From contig CM047805.1 of NCBI GenBank assembly GCA_026214975.1, positions 111,533,845 through 111,597,844 of the forward strand: 64,000 nt of DNA. Direction: 5' to 3'. Below, piece after piece: positions 33,962 through 44,354 of this stretch. The position numbers and the translations under genes are program-made. Each line of letters starts with the position of its first letter. Within the stretch, counting starts at the first letter, position 1. This DNA is from Gentiana macrophylla. Its lineage: Eukaryota; Streptophyta; Magnoliopsida; Gentianales; Gentianaceae. Under the pieces are notes generated by a model that had not been told where the DNA came from, made no database searches, and was given only the letters and a program-made list of their open reading frames with translations.

Positions 33962-35415
33962 ATACTATCATTGTATTATTTTGCTACTTTTTCCTTAGAT
34001 GATTCGTTGTAATTTTTATATTGCTACTGTTACTTTTTCCGATGGATCATGTAAGCCATAAGGCACCCGTACTTTCATTTTTACTTTGTTTACACTTTTG
34101 GGATGTATGGACTGATTTTGCTTTTGTTAATATTCGGTTCTGTATTTCTTTTCCTTCTGGTATAATTCCCCGTTTTCCCCGAGATGGTTCCGTGTTTGTC
34201 AAGTCGTGCATGTATATTTTTAGCGGTTTTGTCGAGCTACAGAGTCTGGTTACGAGTTCTAAGTGTCACTATGTAGGCTCCGGCCTGACCGACATTCGAG
34301 TAACGCTTGAAATCAGCTAAGTCTTTTATCTTTTCTTTCATTCTGCACAACATGAGGACATGTTGATCTTTAAGTGTGGGGGAGGGGAATGTTCGATATG
34401 TATCTACACATTTGCTTAATTAGTTATGATTCTATGCAAAATGAGCTAAAATTTTCGAAATTTTTCGACACTTTTGTTTTTGTTTTGTCCCGAGTAGGCG
34501 ATTCAATTTAATGTTTGTTATTTTTATAGTCATTTAAGCTATATATCAATGTTTGATAAGTTAGTTGTTTCACCTGATCTATGTTTCACGAGCCATAGTG
34601 AATGATGAGCTAATTTATAAAGTTGTACCCCTTTTTGACGAGTGGTTTTTGATTTTCTTATAAGTCATGTGCTTAGTGCTACGTATATATCCTGAGATTT
34701 ATGATAGTTTGTATTTGGATCCAGAGTATGATATACTGTGAATATCTTAGGTTTGAATGTGATAAGTAACACGTAACTTAATGTCAAATGAAAAAGTTGA
34801 AAATATGAATAAAATGTGTGTGTCGGAAGCTAGTCGATGATTTGAGTGCGGTAGGGTATACCACGTATGTCCTATACCACTATGATGACTAAAAGCTCAC
34901 GACAGTCAGAAGAAGCTGCCTTATGATTGGAGTAAGGTAGGGTATATCACGAATATCCTATTCTGCTATGACAGGGCAAAAGCTCATTTTGATGTGCATT
35001 TAAAAGTGAAATAGTTAAATCAACTAAAGAATTGATATGAAATGAACCAAAGACTAAGTTATCGTATATCTTATCCCCAGTAGAAACTGATAGATATGTT
35101 GTAGGGATTATCCTCTGAGTATTTCAGAAAGGTCCTAGATATAATCGATCATCCTTTTCGGGATATACCACGTTTGTAGGGTACATCTTATGAGTGGCAT
35201 TTATTGCTAGTCTACAAGGGGGCATTAGCTAGTTTTGCTTTGAGTTTCTCAAGTTTGGATTTAGTGGAAGTTTTCTATGGCTTTGCACACCACACACCGG
35301 TGAACCTCTAAGTTATTGAATGTATGCTATATTTGTTTAGATGTCTGTTTTGTCTCGAGCCCTAATTTTGGTTTTGTTTTGCTCGGGACGAGCAAAAGCT
35401 TAAGTGTGGGGGAGT
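33962..35415 (+). other. Athila 3' non-coding region with two polypurine-tract copies
   Basis: The PPT next to the 3' LTR is CTTAAGTGTGGGGGAGT (35399-35415). A second copy, CTTTAAGTGTGGGGGAGGGG, lies at about 34367-34386, 1.03 kb upstream. Between them are two imperfect copies (about 34850 and 34925) of a block with GGTAGGGTATA(C/T)CACG and CTATGA, and a third trace near 35161. No coding frame is convincing. Confidence 0.7.
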
Positions 35416-37009
35416 TGTTAAGGGTGAATTTATACGATTTATAACGCTATATTCTACGGTATTTTCCCTCCTATTTATATTAATTTGCATAAGAAACGAG
35501 TGTTTAATGGATTTATTGAGTAAATGGCATTTTAAATGAGTTAATCGCAAAATAGGTTGATTTATGTGTTTTAATTGTAATTTTAGGATTATTTGAGCAT
35601 TATTACATTTTGCGATGTTTTTATGTGTTATAGATACGTGCTTGATGCTCAAATGATGGTCAAAAGGAGATAAGAGTCGAAATATTTGATGATGAAAGAG
35701 ATAATGAAGGAGTTGACAAGATGAAAAGAGATAAAGATCAAGAAATCAAAGTTCAATCATATTGGATCAAGTCGTGTCCCGTCCCAAAGGACGGGCGTTT
35801 CTTAAAATCGAACGAGCAGCGTCGAGGATGACATCTTTGATTCGAAAGTTTGACGCCAGAGTGGACGCCAGGTGGAAGAGCGTCTGGTCATGACTCGGCC
35901 CGATTCAAGTTCTATTGAAGAGTGGACGGGCGTTCACCCTATCCAGACGGGCGTCCGTAGCCGACTTAGCGAAACCGACTTAGAAATCTATATATATGCG
36001 GTCGTTTCTTTCAACCCAAAAGATACCATACACTCATTATTCGAACCCTAAACCCTAGGGGCGGCTCAGGCTGCATTTTTACATATTTTTCCTTCAGTTT
36101 TATGCGCTTAAATCTTAGATTAAAATAGTTAATTTTATGTTCTTTTCTTCAACAAGTCAAGCAACTCGAGTGATGTTTAGAGGCTAAGGCTTCCTTGAAC
36201 AAGCGTTGTGAAGCCATCCATCAACATATTGATTTTGTTTCCGGATTATCTTGTGAGTATTTTATTCAAGTTGTATCTTTATTATCGTTTATCATTGTTT
36301 ACTGCAATTATATCGATGGATCGTTGCACGATTGATTGTTTGTTTGATTTGGATGAAAATCTTGTTAAACCCTAGAATCAACATAATAAAGATTAGATTT
36401 TTAACCTATAAAATAACGAGAGTTAATGAGGTTGAATTTCTAGATAACTAGATTGAGAAATCTTACACCTTTGCTTTGAAAGTAATAATCTTTAAAATCG
36501 AGAGATAGAAGATTAAGAAACGAACTTTTCTAAGAAATTAGGAGTTCATGCCTTTGATTTGGTGAATCACAACTTGGTTAGAAATCACGAGATAATCTAG
36601 ATCGGAATTGATAGTTGTAGGATAGGTGGATCAATTGCTTGTTCGTTCGTAAATTATTGACTAAAATCCCTCGAACTTGAATTGTTTAGCTTAGTTAGTC
36701 TTTTATTGCATATTAGGTTTAGTTTAGTTTAAATTGGTTCGAAACTATCTTTCCTGGCTTTAGATCCTTGATCTTCTGTCCAGTTTACGTTTGTTATCCT
36801 TCTTGTGAATCATTTTACTGTCTTCATACCTGTTTAGTTTAGTAATCGTGACATAGGTTAGTTAGTTAAACAAAAACTAGGGTTAGCAATCGCCAGTTCC
36901 CCGCAAGATCGACCCGGTATCAACCTCTTTACTACGATCCCTACACTTGGGGAATACCGGATTTATAAATTTTATTACTTGTTTGCTTCGTTAGATAAAA
37001 TCCGTGACA
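35416..37009 (+). repeat. Athila 3' LTR
   Basis: 1594 bp, partner of 22426-24016. Its dyads at 35789, 35924 and 35945 are partly different from those of the 5' LTR. Confidence 0.95.
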
Positions 37010-37014
37010 CTAAC

Positions 37015-40000
37015 TCCTCAAAATCCTCCAAACCAACCAGGGATATCCAGGGCAGACATGTCAGTGAAGAAGAGAACTGGGACACTGCTTTGAATGCTCA
37101 GTTTGCTGCCTTCAAAGCCTTCCTTGCTCAACAAAAGGAAGGTAGTTCCATCACTGACAGAGCTACTCATGCTAAAACAGGTACATTCCACTCACCTCTC
37201 AGTAATGATACTTGGATTGTTGATTCTGGGGCATCCTCACATATGACTGGTAACAAAAGGCTTATATCTCACCTTAAACCCTGTCATCAGATTCACAATA
37301 TTAAGATTGCTGATGGATCTATTTCCTGTGCACAAGGTTTTGGAAATGTTAAACTTACTGATAAGATTTGCTTACAGGATGTCCTGTTTGTCCCAAAATT
37401 AGACTGCAACCAAACCTTAGACAATATCATGCTCTGGCATTATAGACTAGGTCATCCAAGCTTTGGTTATTTAAAGTCTGTAATTCCTGAATTGTTTGAA
37501 GGATGTAACCTCAGTGACCTTCAATGTGATATCTGTCAGTTTGCCAAACTTACTAAATCTGTGTATACTAAAATACCTTATTTACCTTCCACACCTTTCA
37601 CTTTGATTCATAGTGAAGTATGGGGACCCTCAAGAGTTTAAAGTATAGGGAAGAGGTGGTTTGTCACCTTCATAGATGACCACACCGAGATCACATGGTC
37701 ATTTTTGATGAAAGATAAATCCGAAGTTGGAACCATCTTCCAAGAATTCTATAACATGGTATCCACTCAATTTGACACTAAGATTAAAATCTTAAAAATA
37801 GATAATGCCCTGGAGTACTATGAGTCCAACCTCAGCACCTTCCTGAATGATAAGGGAATTGTACACACTGTAGCTGTGTAGAGACACCTCAGCAGAATGG
37901 GGTTGCTGAAAGGAAAAATAGGCACTTACTGGAGATGGCTAGATCAATCATGTTCACCACACATGTGCCAAAATTCATGTGGGGGGGAAGCTATATTAAC
38001 AGCCACATATCTGATCAACAGATTACCTAGTAGAGTGTTAGGTTTCAAGACTCCCATCCAAACCCTGCTGACAACTCATTCCTGCCCTCATCTCATTGCT
38101 GACTTGCCTCCAAAGATATTTGGATGTACTGTGTTTGTCTATATTCATGCCCAACACAGAAGCAAACTTGATCCCAAAGCTCATAAGTGCATCTTCCTAG
38201 GCTATGCCAAAGACAGAAAGGGTTACAAGTGTTATTCTCCCACTGACAAAAGATTTTACAATTCTATGGATGTAAAATTCTTTGAAAAACCCATACTACA
38301 ACAAAACCTCTTGAGCACAACCACAGATGGCAACCTTATTGAATTGAGCTCACTCCAATCCTCAACCAACTCCTCAAAGAGACTCCTCGAAACTCATCAC
38401 CCCTCGCACCTTAGCAGCATTCCCGAACCTCAAGACTCTCATCAACCCTCCTCCGAACTCTCAAAGACCTCCTATGCCTAATGACCCTGCTCATTCCACT
38501 GATATTGTTGACAGACCCATTGCTGTCCGAAAGGGAAAGAGATCATGCACTAATCACTCTATTCATACTTATGTGTCTTATGATCACTTGTCACCTTCTT
38601 TTGCTATGTTTACACAGGACTTGGATTCCCACTCCATTCCTAAGAATATACAGGAAGCTCATCAACATGATAAGTGGAAGGCAGCTGTCAAAACTGAAAT
38701 GACGGCTCTTCTTGACAACCATACTTGGGATCTCACCACTCTCCCACAAGGAAAGAAGACAGTCAGCTGTAAATGACTATTCACCATCAAGTACAATGCT
38801 GATGGTACTATTGACAAGTACAAAGCTAGATTCGTTGCAAGGGGCTTCACTCAAACATATGGACTTGACTACAAAGAGACATTTGCACCTGTGGCAAAAC
38901 TCAACACAGTCAGGGTGCTGATCTCACTTGCTGTCCAACTTGACTGGCCACTCCACCAATTGGACATCAAGAATGACTTCCTAAATGGTGACCTCACTGA
39001 GGAAGTATATATGATTGTACCTCCTAGTTTTACCAACACTCACACTAAAGGGAAAGTATGCAAACTGGGAAAATCTCTATATGGCCTGAAGCAGTCCCCA
39101 AGAGCATGGTTTGGCAAACTTACTACTGTGGTTAAAGCTGCTGGATATCATCAGTGTAACTCAGATCACACCATGTTTATCAAAACTACAAACCAGAGAA
39201 GATCCATCCTTATTGTCTATGTGGATGATATCATCCTTACTGGTGATGACCCTGCTGAGATCCACACTTTGAAGACCCTGCTGGCCAAAGTATTTCAACT
39301 TAAAGATTTGGGCTACCTCAAGTACTTTCTTGGTATGCAAATAGCAAGAAACAACCAGGGTTTATCTGTCTCACAGAGGAAGTATGTGTTAGACCTGCTG
39401 AAGGAAACTGGCATGCTAGGCTGCAAACCAGCTATCTCCCCAGTAGACCCCAGTAATCCACTGGTACATGGTAATGTTGCTGTAAGAAAGGAACAATATC
39501 AGAGACTTGTAGGGAAACTCGTCTATCTCTCTCATACAAGACCTGATATTGCAAATGGAGTTAGCCTTGTCAGTCAGTTCATGCATTTCCCTACTGAGCA
39601 CCATTGGGATGTTGTCTACAGAATACTCAGATACTTGAAGTCCACTCCTGGCCAGGGCTTACACTTCACTAAGTCTACTGACAGATCAGTAAAGGTCTAT
39701 ACTGATGCTGTGGGCTGGTAGCCACATAGACAGAAGATCTACCACAGGCTATTGCTCATATGTATGGGGTAATCTTGTCACTTGGAGAAGCAAGAAACAA
39801 CCTACTGTCTCTAGAAGCGATCTTGTTTCGAACTCAGGGCATTTGTTTTGGGCATTTGTGAAGCATTATGGCTGAAAAGAGTCCTTACTGACCTTCAGCA
39901 ACCTATCATACTCTGCTGTGACAATAATTCAGCATTATGCATGGTAGAGGATCCAGTCCATCATTATAAAGCCAAACATGTGGACATTGACAGATATTTC

Positions 40001-40153
40001 CTTAAAGAGAAGATTGATGCCAAGATCATTCAACTTCAGTATGTTCCCTCAGCAGACCAAAATGCTGATATTCTCACCAAGGCAATTCCACCTCTTATGT
40101 TCAGCAGACTGAGTAGCAAACTTGGCTGTATTGACATATACAACCCAGTTTGA
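37015..40153 (+). pseudogene. copia polyprotein: protease, integrase, RT and RNase H
   Basis: It resumes the copia frame after the nested element. Protease: WIVDSGASSHMTG (about 37213). GAG-pre-integrase: MLWHYRLGHPSFGYL. Integrase: zinc residues CDICQFAK, core FIDDHTEITW, IDNALEYY, then [10 protein letters not shown] after a break. RT: LDIKNDFLNGDL, LYGLKQSPRAW and the catalytic YVDDIILTG (about 39220). RNase H: VYTDA, then CCDNNSALCMVEDP and HVDIDRYFLKEKI. Stops at about 37639, 37879, 38480, 38774 and 39719, plus shifts, disable it. The final TGA (40151-40153) overlaps the PPT, as is normal. Confidence 0.92.
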
Positions 40154-40160
40154 GGGGGTG
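40150..40160 (+). other. copia polypurine tract
   Basis: TTGAGGGGGTG directly before the 3' LTR. Confidence 0.88.
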
Positions 40161-40437
40161 TGTGGAAATATTGGAAATATTAATCATATCTATGTCACTT
40201 ATGTAACATGACATATTAATTGTATTATATAAACAATTAATATGTCATAAAGTAACTCTATTTTGTCCTATTATGTAATAGCCGACTCTAACAATTAATA
40301 CTAGCCGGCTCTAGTAAGTTTTATTTTACTAGCTAGGACCTTCTCATTCATGCTTGTATCTATTTATACCCATTCTTTAAACATGAATAAACAAGTTGAG
40401 TTTACTCTAGTATTATTACTTTCTCAAACTCTCTTCA
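40161..40437 (+). repeat. copia 3' LTR
   Basis: 277 bp, partner of 21203-21509. It is followed by the ATATA duplication. Confidence 0.92.
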
Positions 40438-40451
40438 ATATATATTTATAC

Positions 40452-40453
<2 letters not shown>

Positions 40454-40529
<76 letters not shown>
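40454..40529. repeat. (TA)n microsatellite
   Basis: An almost pure TA run of about 75 bp. It is the MULE sub-terminal tract into which the copia element inserted. Confidence 0.9.
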
Positions 40530-40541
<12 letters not shown>

Positions 40542-40645
40542 GTATACATGTCACAAACAGACACACACAAAGTCCGAATCCATGTGCATATCCGTTTGTG
40601 ACAGTATATATATACATAAGATTGGAAATTAGTGTAGTCATTCAT

Positions 40646-40816
40646 TATCCAAGTTACGGTGATGTTTTGTTTGTTTGGATCTTAGTGTGATTTTGTTGAA
40701 TTTCCGGTTGTTAGATGTTTAAGGTACGGCGGTGCCACAATGGGAGGAGTGATGGAGATGCAGGACGAGTCCGGCGAAACATCACTGAAATACATAATCT
40801 ACAGGATGCCTCACTT
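40646..40816. repeat. right terminal inverted repeat of the MULE
   Basis: Reverse-complement match to 1-155. The similarity may go further out but cannot be followed because the left copy is cut by the window start. Confidence 0.72.
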
Positions 40817-40967
40817 CCGGCTGAGACTTTACCAAGCTGCTGAGTGGAGAGATGAACAAGAGAACCTACAAATCCTCTATGAGCTGTCTTATAGGACCTC
40901 ATTTCTTGCAGGGATGAGGAAGGCCATAACTGGTGAGAAGGAAGGAGTGGAATCGAAAACAACCTAG
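40740..40967 (+). CDS. 75-aa ORF overlapping the right MULE terminal repeat, unknown
   Basis: The first 25 codons (MGGVMEMQDESGETSLKYII...) lie within the terminal repeat. The left repeat keeps the same frame on the opposite strand (GGVMAMPDESGETSIKYII). The rest, FRLRLYQAAEWRDEQENLQI and SFLAGMRKAI, looks like amphipathic helix. I do not recognise it. It could be an exon fragment captured by the MULE, a host gene next to which the element landed, or chance. The coding-like composition, unlike the flanks, is the only support. Confidence 0.35.
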   Translation: MGGVMEMQDESGETSLKYIIYRMPHFRLRLYQAAEWRDEQENLQILYELSYRTSFLAGMRKAITGEKEGVESKTT

Positions 40968-41441
40968 ACCTACAAGAACCGCTTTCGGGTGGAGGCTTTC
41001 ACCGTAAGGCAGAAAGGAAGTCGTCGATGTTATTGTCGTTGTTCGTTCTTATTTGTGTTATGTGTTATTAGTGATTTCGTCGCCGTCGTATTTGGTTAGG
41101 TTACATTGTCAATAATATTAGGCATATGCATATACTATGCCATTAAATTATAAAAATCACACTAAGGCAATTATATACATATACTAAAGATCTGAAATGA
41201 TAAAAAGACTAAACGCAATTATTATATTAAATATGATACTAAAGACGATACAAGGGAAAAACATAATTTTCACATAATGAGCATATAATATATTATACGT
41301 AGGATAATGTAAAAATTATGAAATAATGTGAAAATTCTTAGTATACTTAGTATAATACACTTAATATATTATATACTAATTATGTGAAACTGATTATGAA
41401 ATCATAGTAAACATTATATGATACCAAAAAATTGCTTTTCT

Positions 41442-41494
<53 letters not shown>

Positions 41495-41495
41495 T
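40968..41495. other. AT-rich intergenic DNA
   Basis: No coding frame. A (TA)n tract ends it at 41445-41487. Confidence 0.6.
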
Positions 41496-41636
41496 AACCA
41501 GTTATTGGCGTTAATCCTGTTTTAACGCCATTAATATTGTCATAAAACCAGTTTTAACCCCAATAATAGTGGCGTTAAAACATGTTTTACGCCAATAATA
41601 ATGGCGTTAAAACAGGATTACCACCAGTAACTGGTT
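41496..41636. repeat. foldback palindrome with GGCGTTAA motifs
   Basis: AACCAGTTATTGGCGTTAAT at 41496 pairs with its near reverse complement ending 41636. Internal blocks TTTTAACGCCATTAATA and TAATAATGGCGTTAAAA are also inverted. About 140 bp in all. Confidence 0.75.
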
Positions 41637-42030
41637 CATCGTCTTTATCATTCTGTTCATAACAATTTACACAAACTTCATCATTCAACACAATATCCCT
41701 ATATCTTAATACTCTTTATGCCAATAACAAACAATCTATCTTTAAAGCAAACAGACATAGGCGTTAATTCAGCAACTAATAATCATCTTCTTCATAAAAT
41801 TCAAAACAACAAAAAATGCTGGGTTAGACTGAGATGGAAGTTGCAAATAAACAAAAAATTGTTACCCATGCCGAACTTCCTTCATGAGCAGCCTCTTTGT
41901 TTGATGATACCAAACTTTAAGATTAAACAAAGGATTTTGGGATTTTGTTTATGGTTTTTGGTTGAGCTAAGATTTCTTTTGTGGTATTAACCGATAAATA
42001 ACATTGAAATTGCGGGGAATTGCCAAATAA

Positions 42031-42300
42031 TTGATTAGTGGCGTAACGAGCCTATTTTACGCCATTAATATTGGCGTTTTACGCTGATATTAATGGCGTA
42101 AAATGGACTCGTTACGCCAATAATCAAATTCAAACATTTACGCTGTTATTAACATCGTTAATGCCATTTTACGCCACTGTTATTGGCGTAAAATGGGTTA
42201 CGCCAATAATGAGTGGATGTACAGATCACGGTTTAGGGTGGTTTTACGCCGATATTATCGACGTAAATATTGAATTTACGCCGATAATAGTGGCGTTATA
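42031..42300. repeat. cluster of palindromes with GGCGTAAAA / TTTTACGCC motifs
   Basis: One palindrome spans 42031-42128 (TTGATTAGTGGCGTAACGAG against its reverse complement). A smaller one lies at about 42161-42200. Half-palindromes follow at about 42240-42300 (TTTACGCCGATA). The motif is the same as in the palindrome at 41496. Dense inverted short motifs of this kind are typical of CACTA sub-terminal regions, but I find no CACTA ends, so the class is open. Confidence 0.65.
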
Positions 42301-42979
42301 CAAAAAACCGAATGTGGTCCATTTTGCAACTTTAATTCCAAGAGAGGGAGGGAGGAAGAGGGGAGGGAGGAGGGGGGAGGGGAGGACAAAGCTTGATTTT
42401 CCAAGATTCCCTTTTCCCCTAATAAGTTTTTTCCACAAAGTTTATTAGCTAAAGGTTTAAACGAGGCAGTAATAAGTATATGTATGCCATAAACTTTTTC
42501 CTTGTTTGGTTGTTTGCCATTAAGTTTTTCTAGTAAGGTTTTTCAATATCGCCAATACATAACGGAATTCAGATCAAACAAATAATGCAACTAATTTATT
42601 TAAAGAAACATTGTCCACTACAACATATTCAGAAGAAAACCGTTCATCACTAATTCAAATGTATTAATCCGGAAGAGTAAATCATACAAAGATAAATATG
42701 TACTTATTTTCTTTAACCAAGATTTTTTCAAGTGTGTTTTTCCTAGTATGGATTTAATGACGTAGATCATATCTATCATTCTTGTTCAATAGACATCCAA
42801 TGAAAAATATTATGCAATAGTATATTTGAAGAATTGTTTATTGACGGTAATTGATTTTTTGTAGATTATGATTTTAAACACTTATTGTATTTACACCCCA
42901 AATCGTACTTAAATACTAATAAACCTTTGTATCATGGGATGTAGACCATCACTACTTCTCAATTTAATTGTCTTTTATG
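42301..42979. other. intergenic DNA
   Basis: A G/A-rich stretch at 42340-42390; otherwise AT-rich. No gene seen. Confidence 0.55.
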
Positions 42980-43146
42980 CCGTGGCGGACCTACATACAG
43001 TCAAGGGGTGCAATTGCCCTTTTAATCCGAAAAAAATACACTAAAATTTGTACGATACATATAGTTTGCCTCCCACCACCTTAAATTTTTTATTTACCTT
43101 TAAAAGTATTATTGCCCCCCTATCCGAGATCCTGCGTCCGCCCCTG
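42980..43146. mobile_element. hAT-type MITE, 167 bp
   Basis: The ends CCGTGGCGGACCTAC and (reverse complement) CAGGGGCGGACGCAGG form imperfect inverted repeats of the CAGGGGCGGA type. An exact 8-bp duplication CTTTTATG lies at 42972-42979 and 43147-43154, the length hAT transposases make. It has no coding capacity. Confidence 0.75.
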
Positions 43147-43384
43147 CTTTTATGTATGTCTCTTATCTTTCTATATTTGTGGTGCCGGCATTACCCTTTC
43201 TTTATTATACTTATGAAATTGTGATGCTTATTTGTGAAAGTATTAAATATTCATCAATCCGTAGATATACGCTTAAAGAATTTATGGAATCAATTTTTTC
43301 TACCTATGTGGGTTATAAGTAAATACACTTTTATTATGGAATAGACATAGATATTGCAAAAGTTGTATCTGCTCGTACCTACAT

Positions 43385-43642
43385 CAGGCGCGGCGCCACC
43401 TTTGAATAAAAGGGTCACTTGACCCTCAAAACCAAAACAAAAAAAAAAAATCTATGTATATTATACATAATTTAAAATTTTGTGTATTAATATCTATCTA
43501 TTGACTCGCTAAAATTTTCAACTATTTTTCCTTGACCAATAATTATATATATATATTTTTATATAATATATTAAAATTTTATAATACGATGTGTCGATCT
43601 CGATCCTTGATCTGTGTTACACAATTCCTGTAGCCGTCCCTG
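43385..43642. mobile_element. second hAT-like MITE, 258 bp, older
   Basis: The ends are CAGGCGCGGCGCCACC and (reverse complement) CAGGGACGGCTACAGG, similar to the MITE at 42980. The flanks ACCTACAT and CCTAACAT are an imperfect duplication. The interior is AT-rich. Confidence 0.5.
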
Positions 43643-44142
43643 CCTAACATCATCTCTTGACGCAATACTAGAAAATTGTATCCCCTGCATTAAAACAACT
43701 GGTCTATGCATGATTAAAAAATTGAATTAGTTAGTAAATTATATGTACTCTTGGGCAATTTTTTTCACATGATATCAAATGCTACGATATAAATTATAAT
43801 ATGTGTAAAATTTGAATATTGAGGACAAAGGCCAGAAGGACAAGATAATATACAAAATAATTAAAAAAGACAAAATATAATAACACATATACAAAAATAT
43901 AATAACACATATATTAACTGTTATTCTCAACCAAACATTTTAATATTTTGGACGACATAGGCATCCTCAAGCAATATGTCCCTGGATGTGATGTTTTTCT
44001 ACTTTATGGACCTTTTTATTAAATTTATTACAAAGGGAATAAACTTTTACCCCCAAGAGGTGGGACCTCGTTGGAATATGCAATGTTGCGACACGGAGTC
44101 TTAACACGCACGAATTAGTATATCCTATATATATAGGTTCGT

Positions 44143-44179
<37 letters not shown>

Positions 44180-44354
44180 GTTACTTCCATCGTAAAATAT
44201 AATTTGTTTTGATTTTTTTCACACAGATTAAGAATTTAATTAAATTGGTTGTGTTGTGTGTCATTAATGTTGATTAAAAGAATTTTGATTGTCATAATAC
44301 AAAATAGTAAAAAGTAGGTGAGTATATAATAAATAAGATCTAAAGAAGATAATG
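43643..44354. other. AT-rich intergenic DNA with a 34-base A run
   Basis: No coding frame. The poly-A run is 44144-44177; I could not assign it to a LINE or SINE. Confidence 0.55.

Larger units (their letters stand above)
22426..37009 (+). mobile_element. Athila-type Ty3/gypsy retrotransposon, 14.6 kb
   Basis: LTRs of about 1.59 kb (22426-24016 and 35416-37009) run TGTTAAGG to CCGTGACA. They are flanked by exact CTAAC duplications at 22421-22425 and 37010-37014. The tRNA-Asp-like PBS, the DLGAS protease, the FMDD reverse transcriptase motif, the extra ORF after pol and the GTGGGGGAG polypurine tract are all Athila features. Between pol and the 3' LTR it carries two further frames (30931 and 32423). 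The pol frame is long and intact, and the LTRs are near-identical outside one segment, so insertion is fairly recent. Confidence 0.93.
21203..40437 (+). mobile_element. Ty1/copia LTR retrotransposon, split by a nested Athila element
   Basis: The LTRs are 21203-21509 and 40161-40437, flanked by ATATA (21198-21202 and 40438-40442; low complexity but exact). The PBS matches initiator tRNA-Met and the PPT is TTGAGGGGGTG. Gene order is gag, protease, integrase, RT, RNase H, which is copia order. Without the nested element (22426-37009 plus one CTAAC) it is about 4.65 kb, a normal size. All frames are broken. Confidence 0.93.
1..40816. mobile_element. Mutator-like element (MULE), ULP1-carrying, with nested insertions
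   Basis: The stretch is bounded by inverted repeats: the reverse complement of 1-76 matches 40741-40816 closely, and the similarity continues inward to about 155 and 40646. It carries a mudrA-type transposase (18018-20789, -) and a DUF1985/ULP1 peptidase gene (693-12801, +) that converge from opposite ends, as the two genes of maize MuDR do. ULP1-bearing MULEs are a known plant class (KAONASHI type). Two LTR elements with exact target-site duplications interrupt it at 3007 and 21203; without them it is about 12.7 kb. The left end is cut by the window, so the true termini and the 9-11 bp target duplication cannot be seen. All of its genes are broken, so it is not autonomous now. Confidence 0.72.

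Noticed and set aside
40350..40645. Frames in and around the TA tract near 40.5 kb
   Set aside because: Microsatellite translation only.
41718..41990. 90-codon frame between the GGCG palindromes
   Set aside because: Composition is like the flanking AT-rich DNA and there is no domain or supporting context.
44144..44177. 34-base poly-A as the tail of a SINE or LINE
   Set aside because: No convincing A and B boxes or LINE coding sequence upstream and no clear target duplication.
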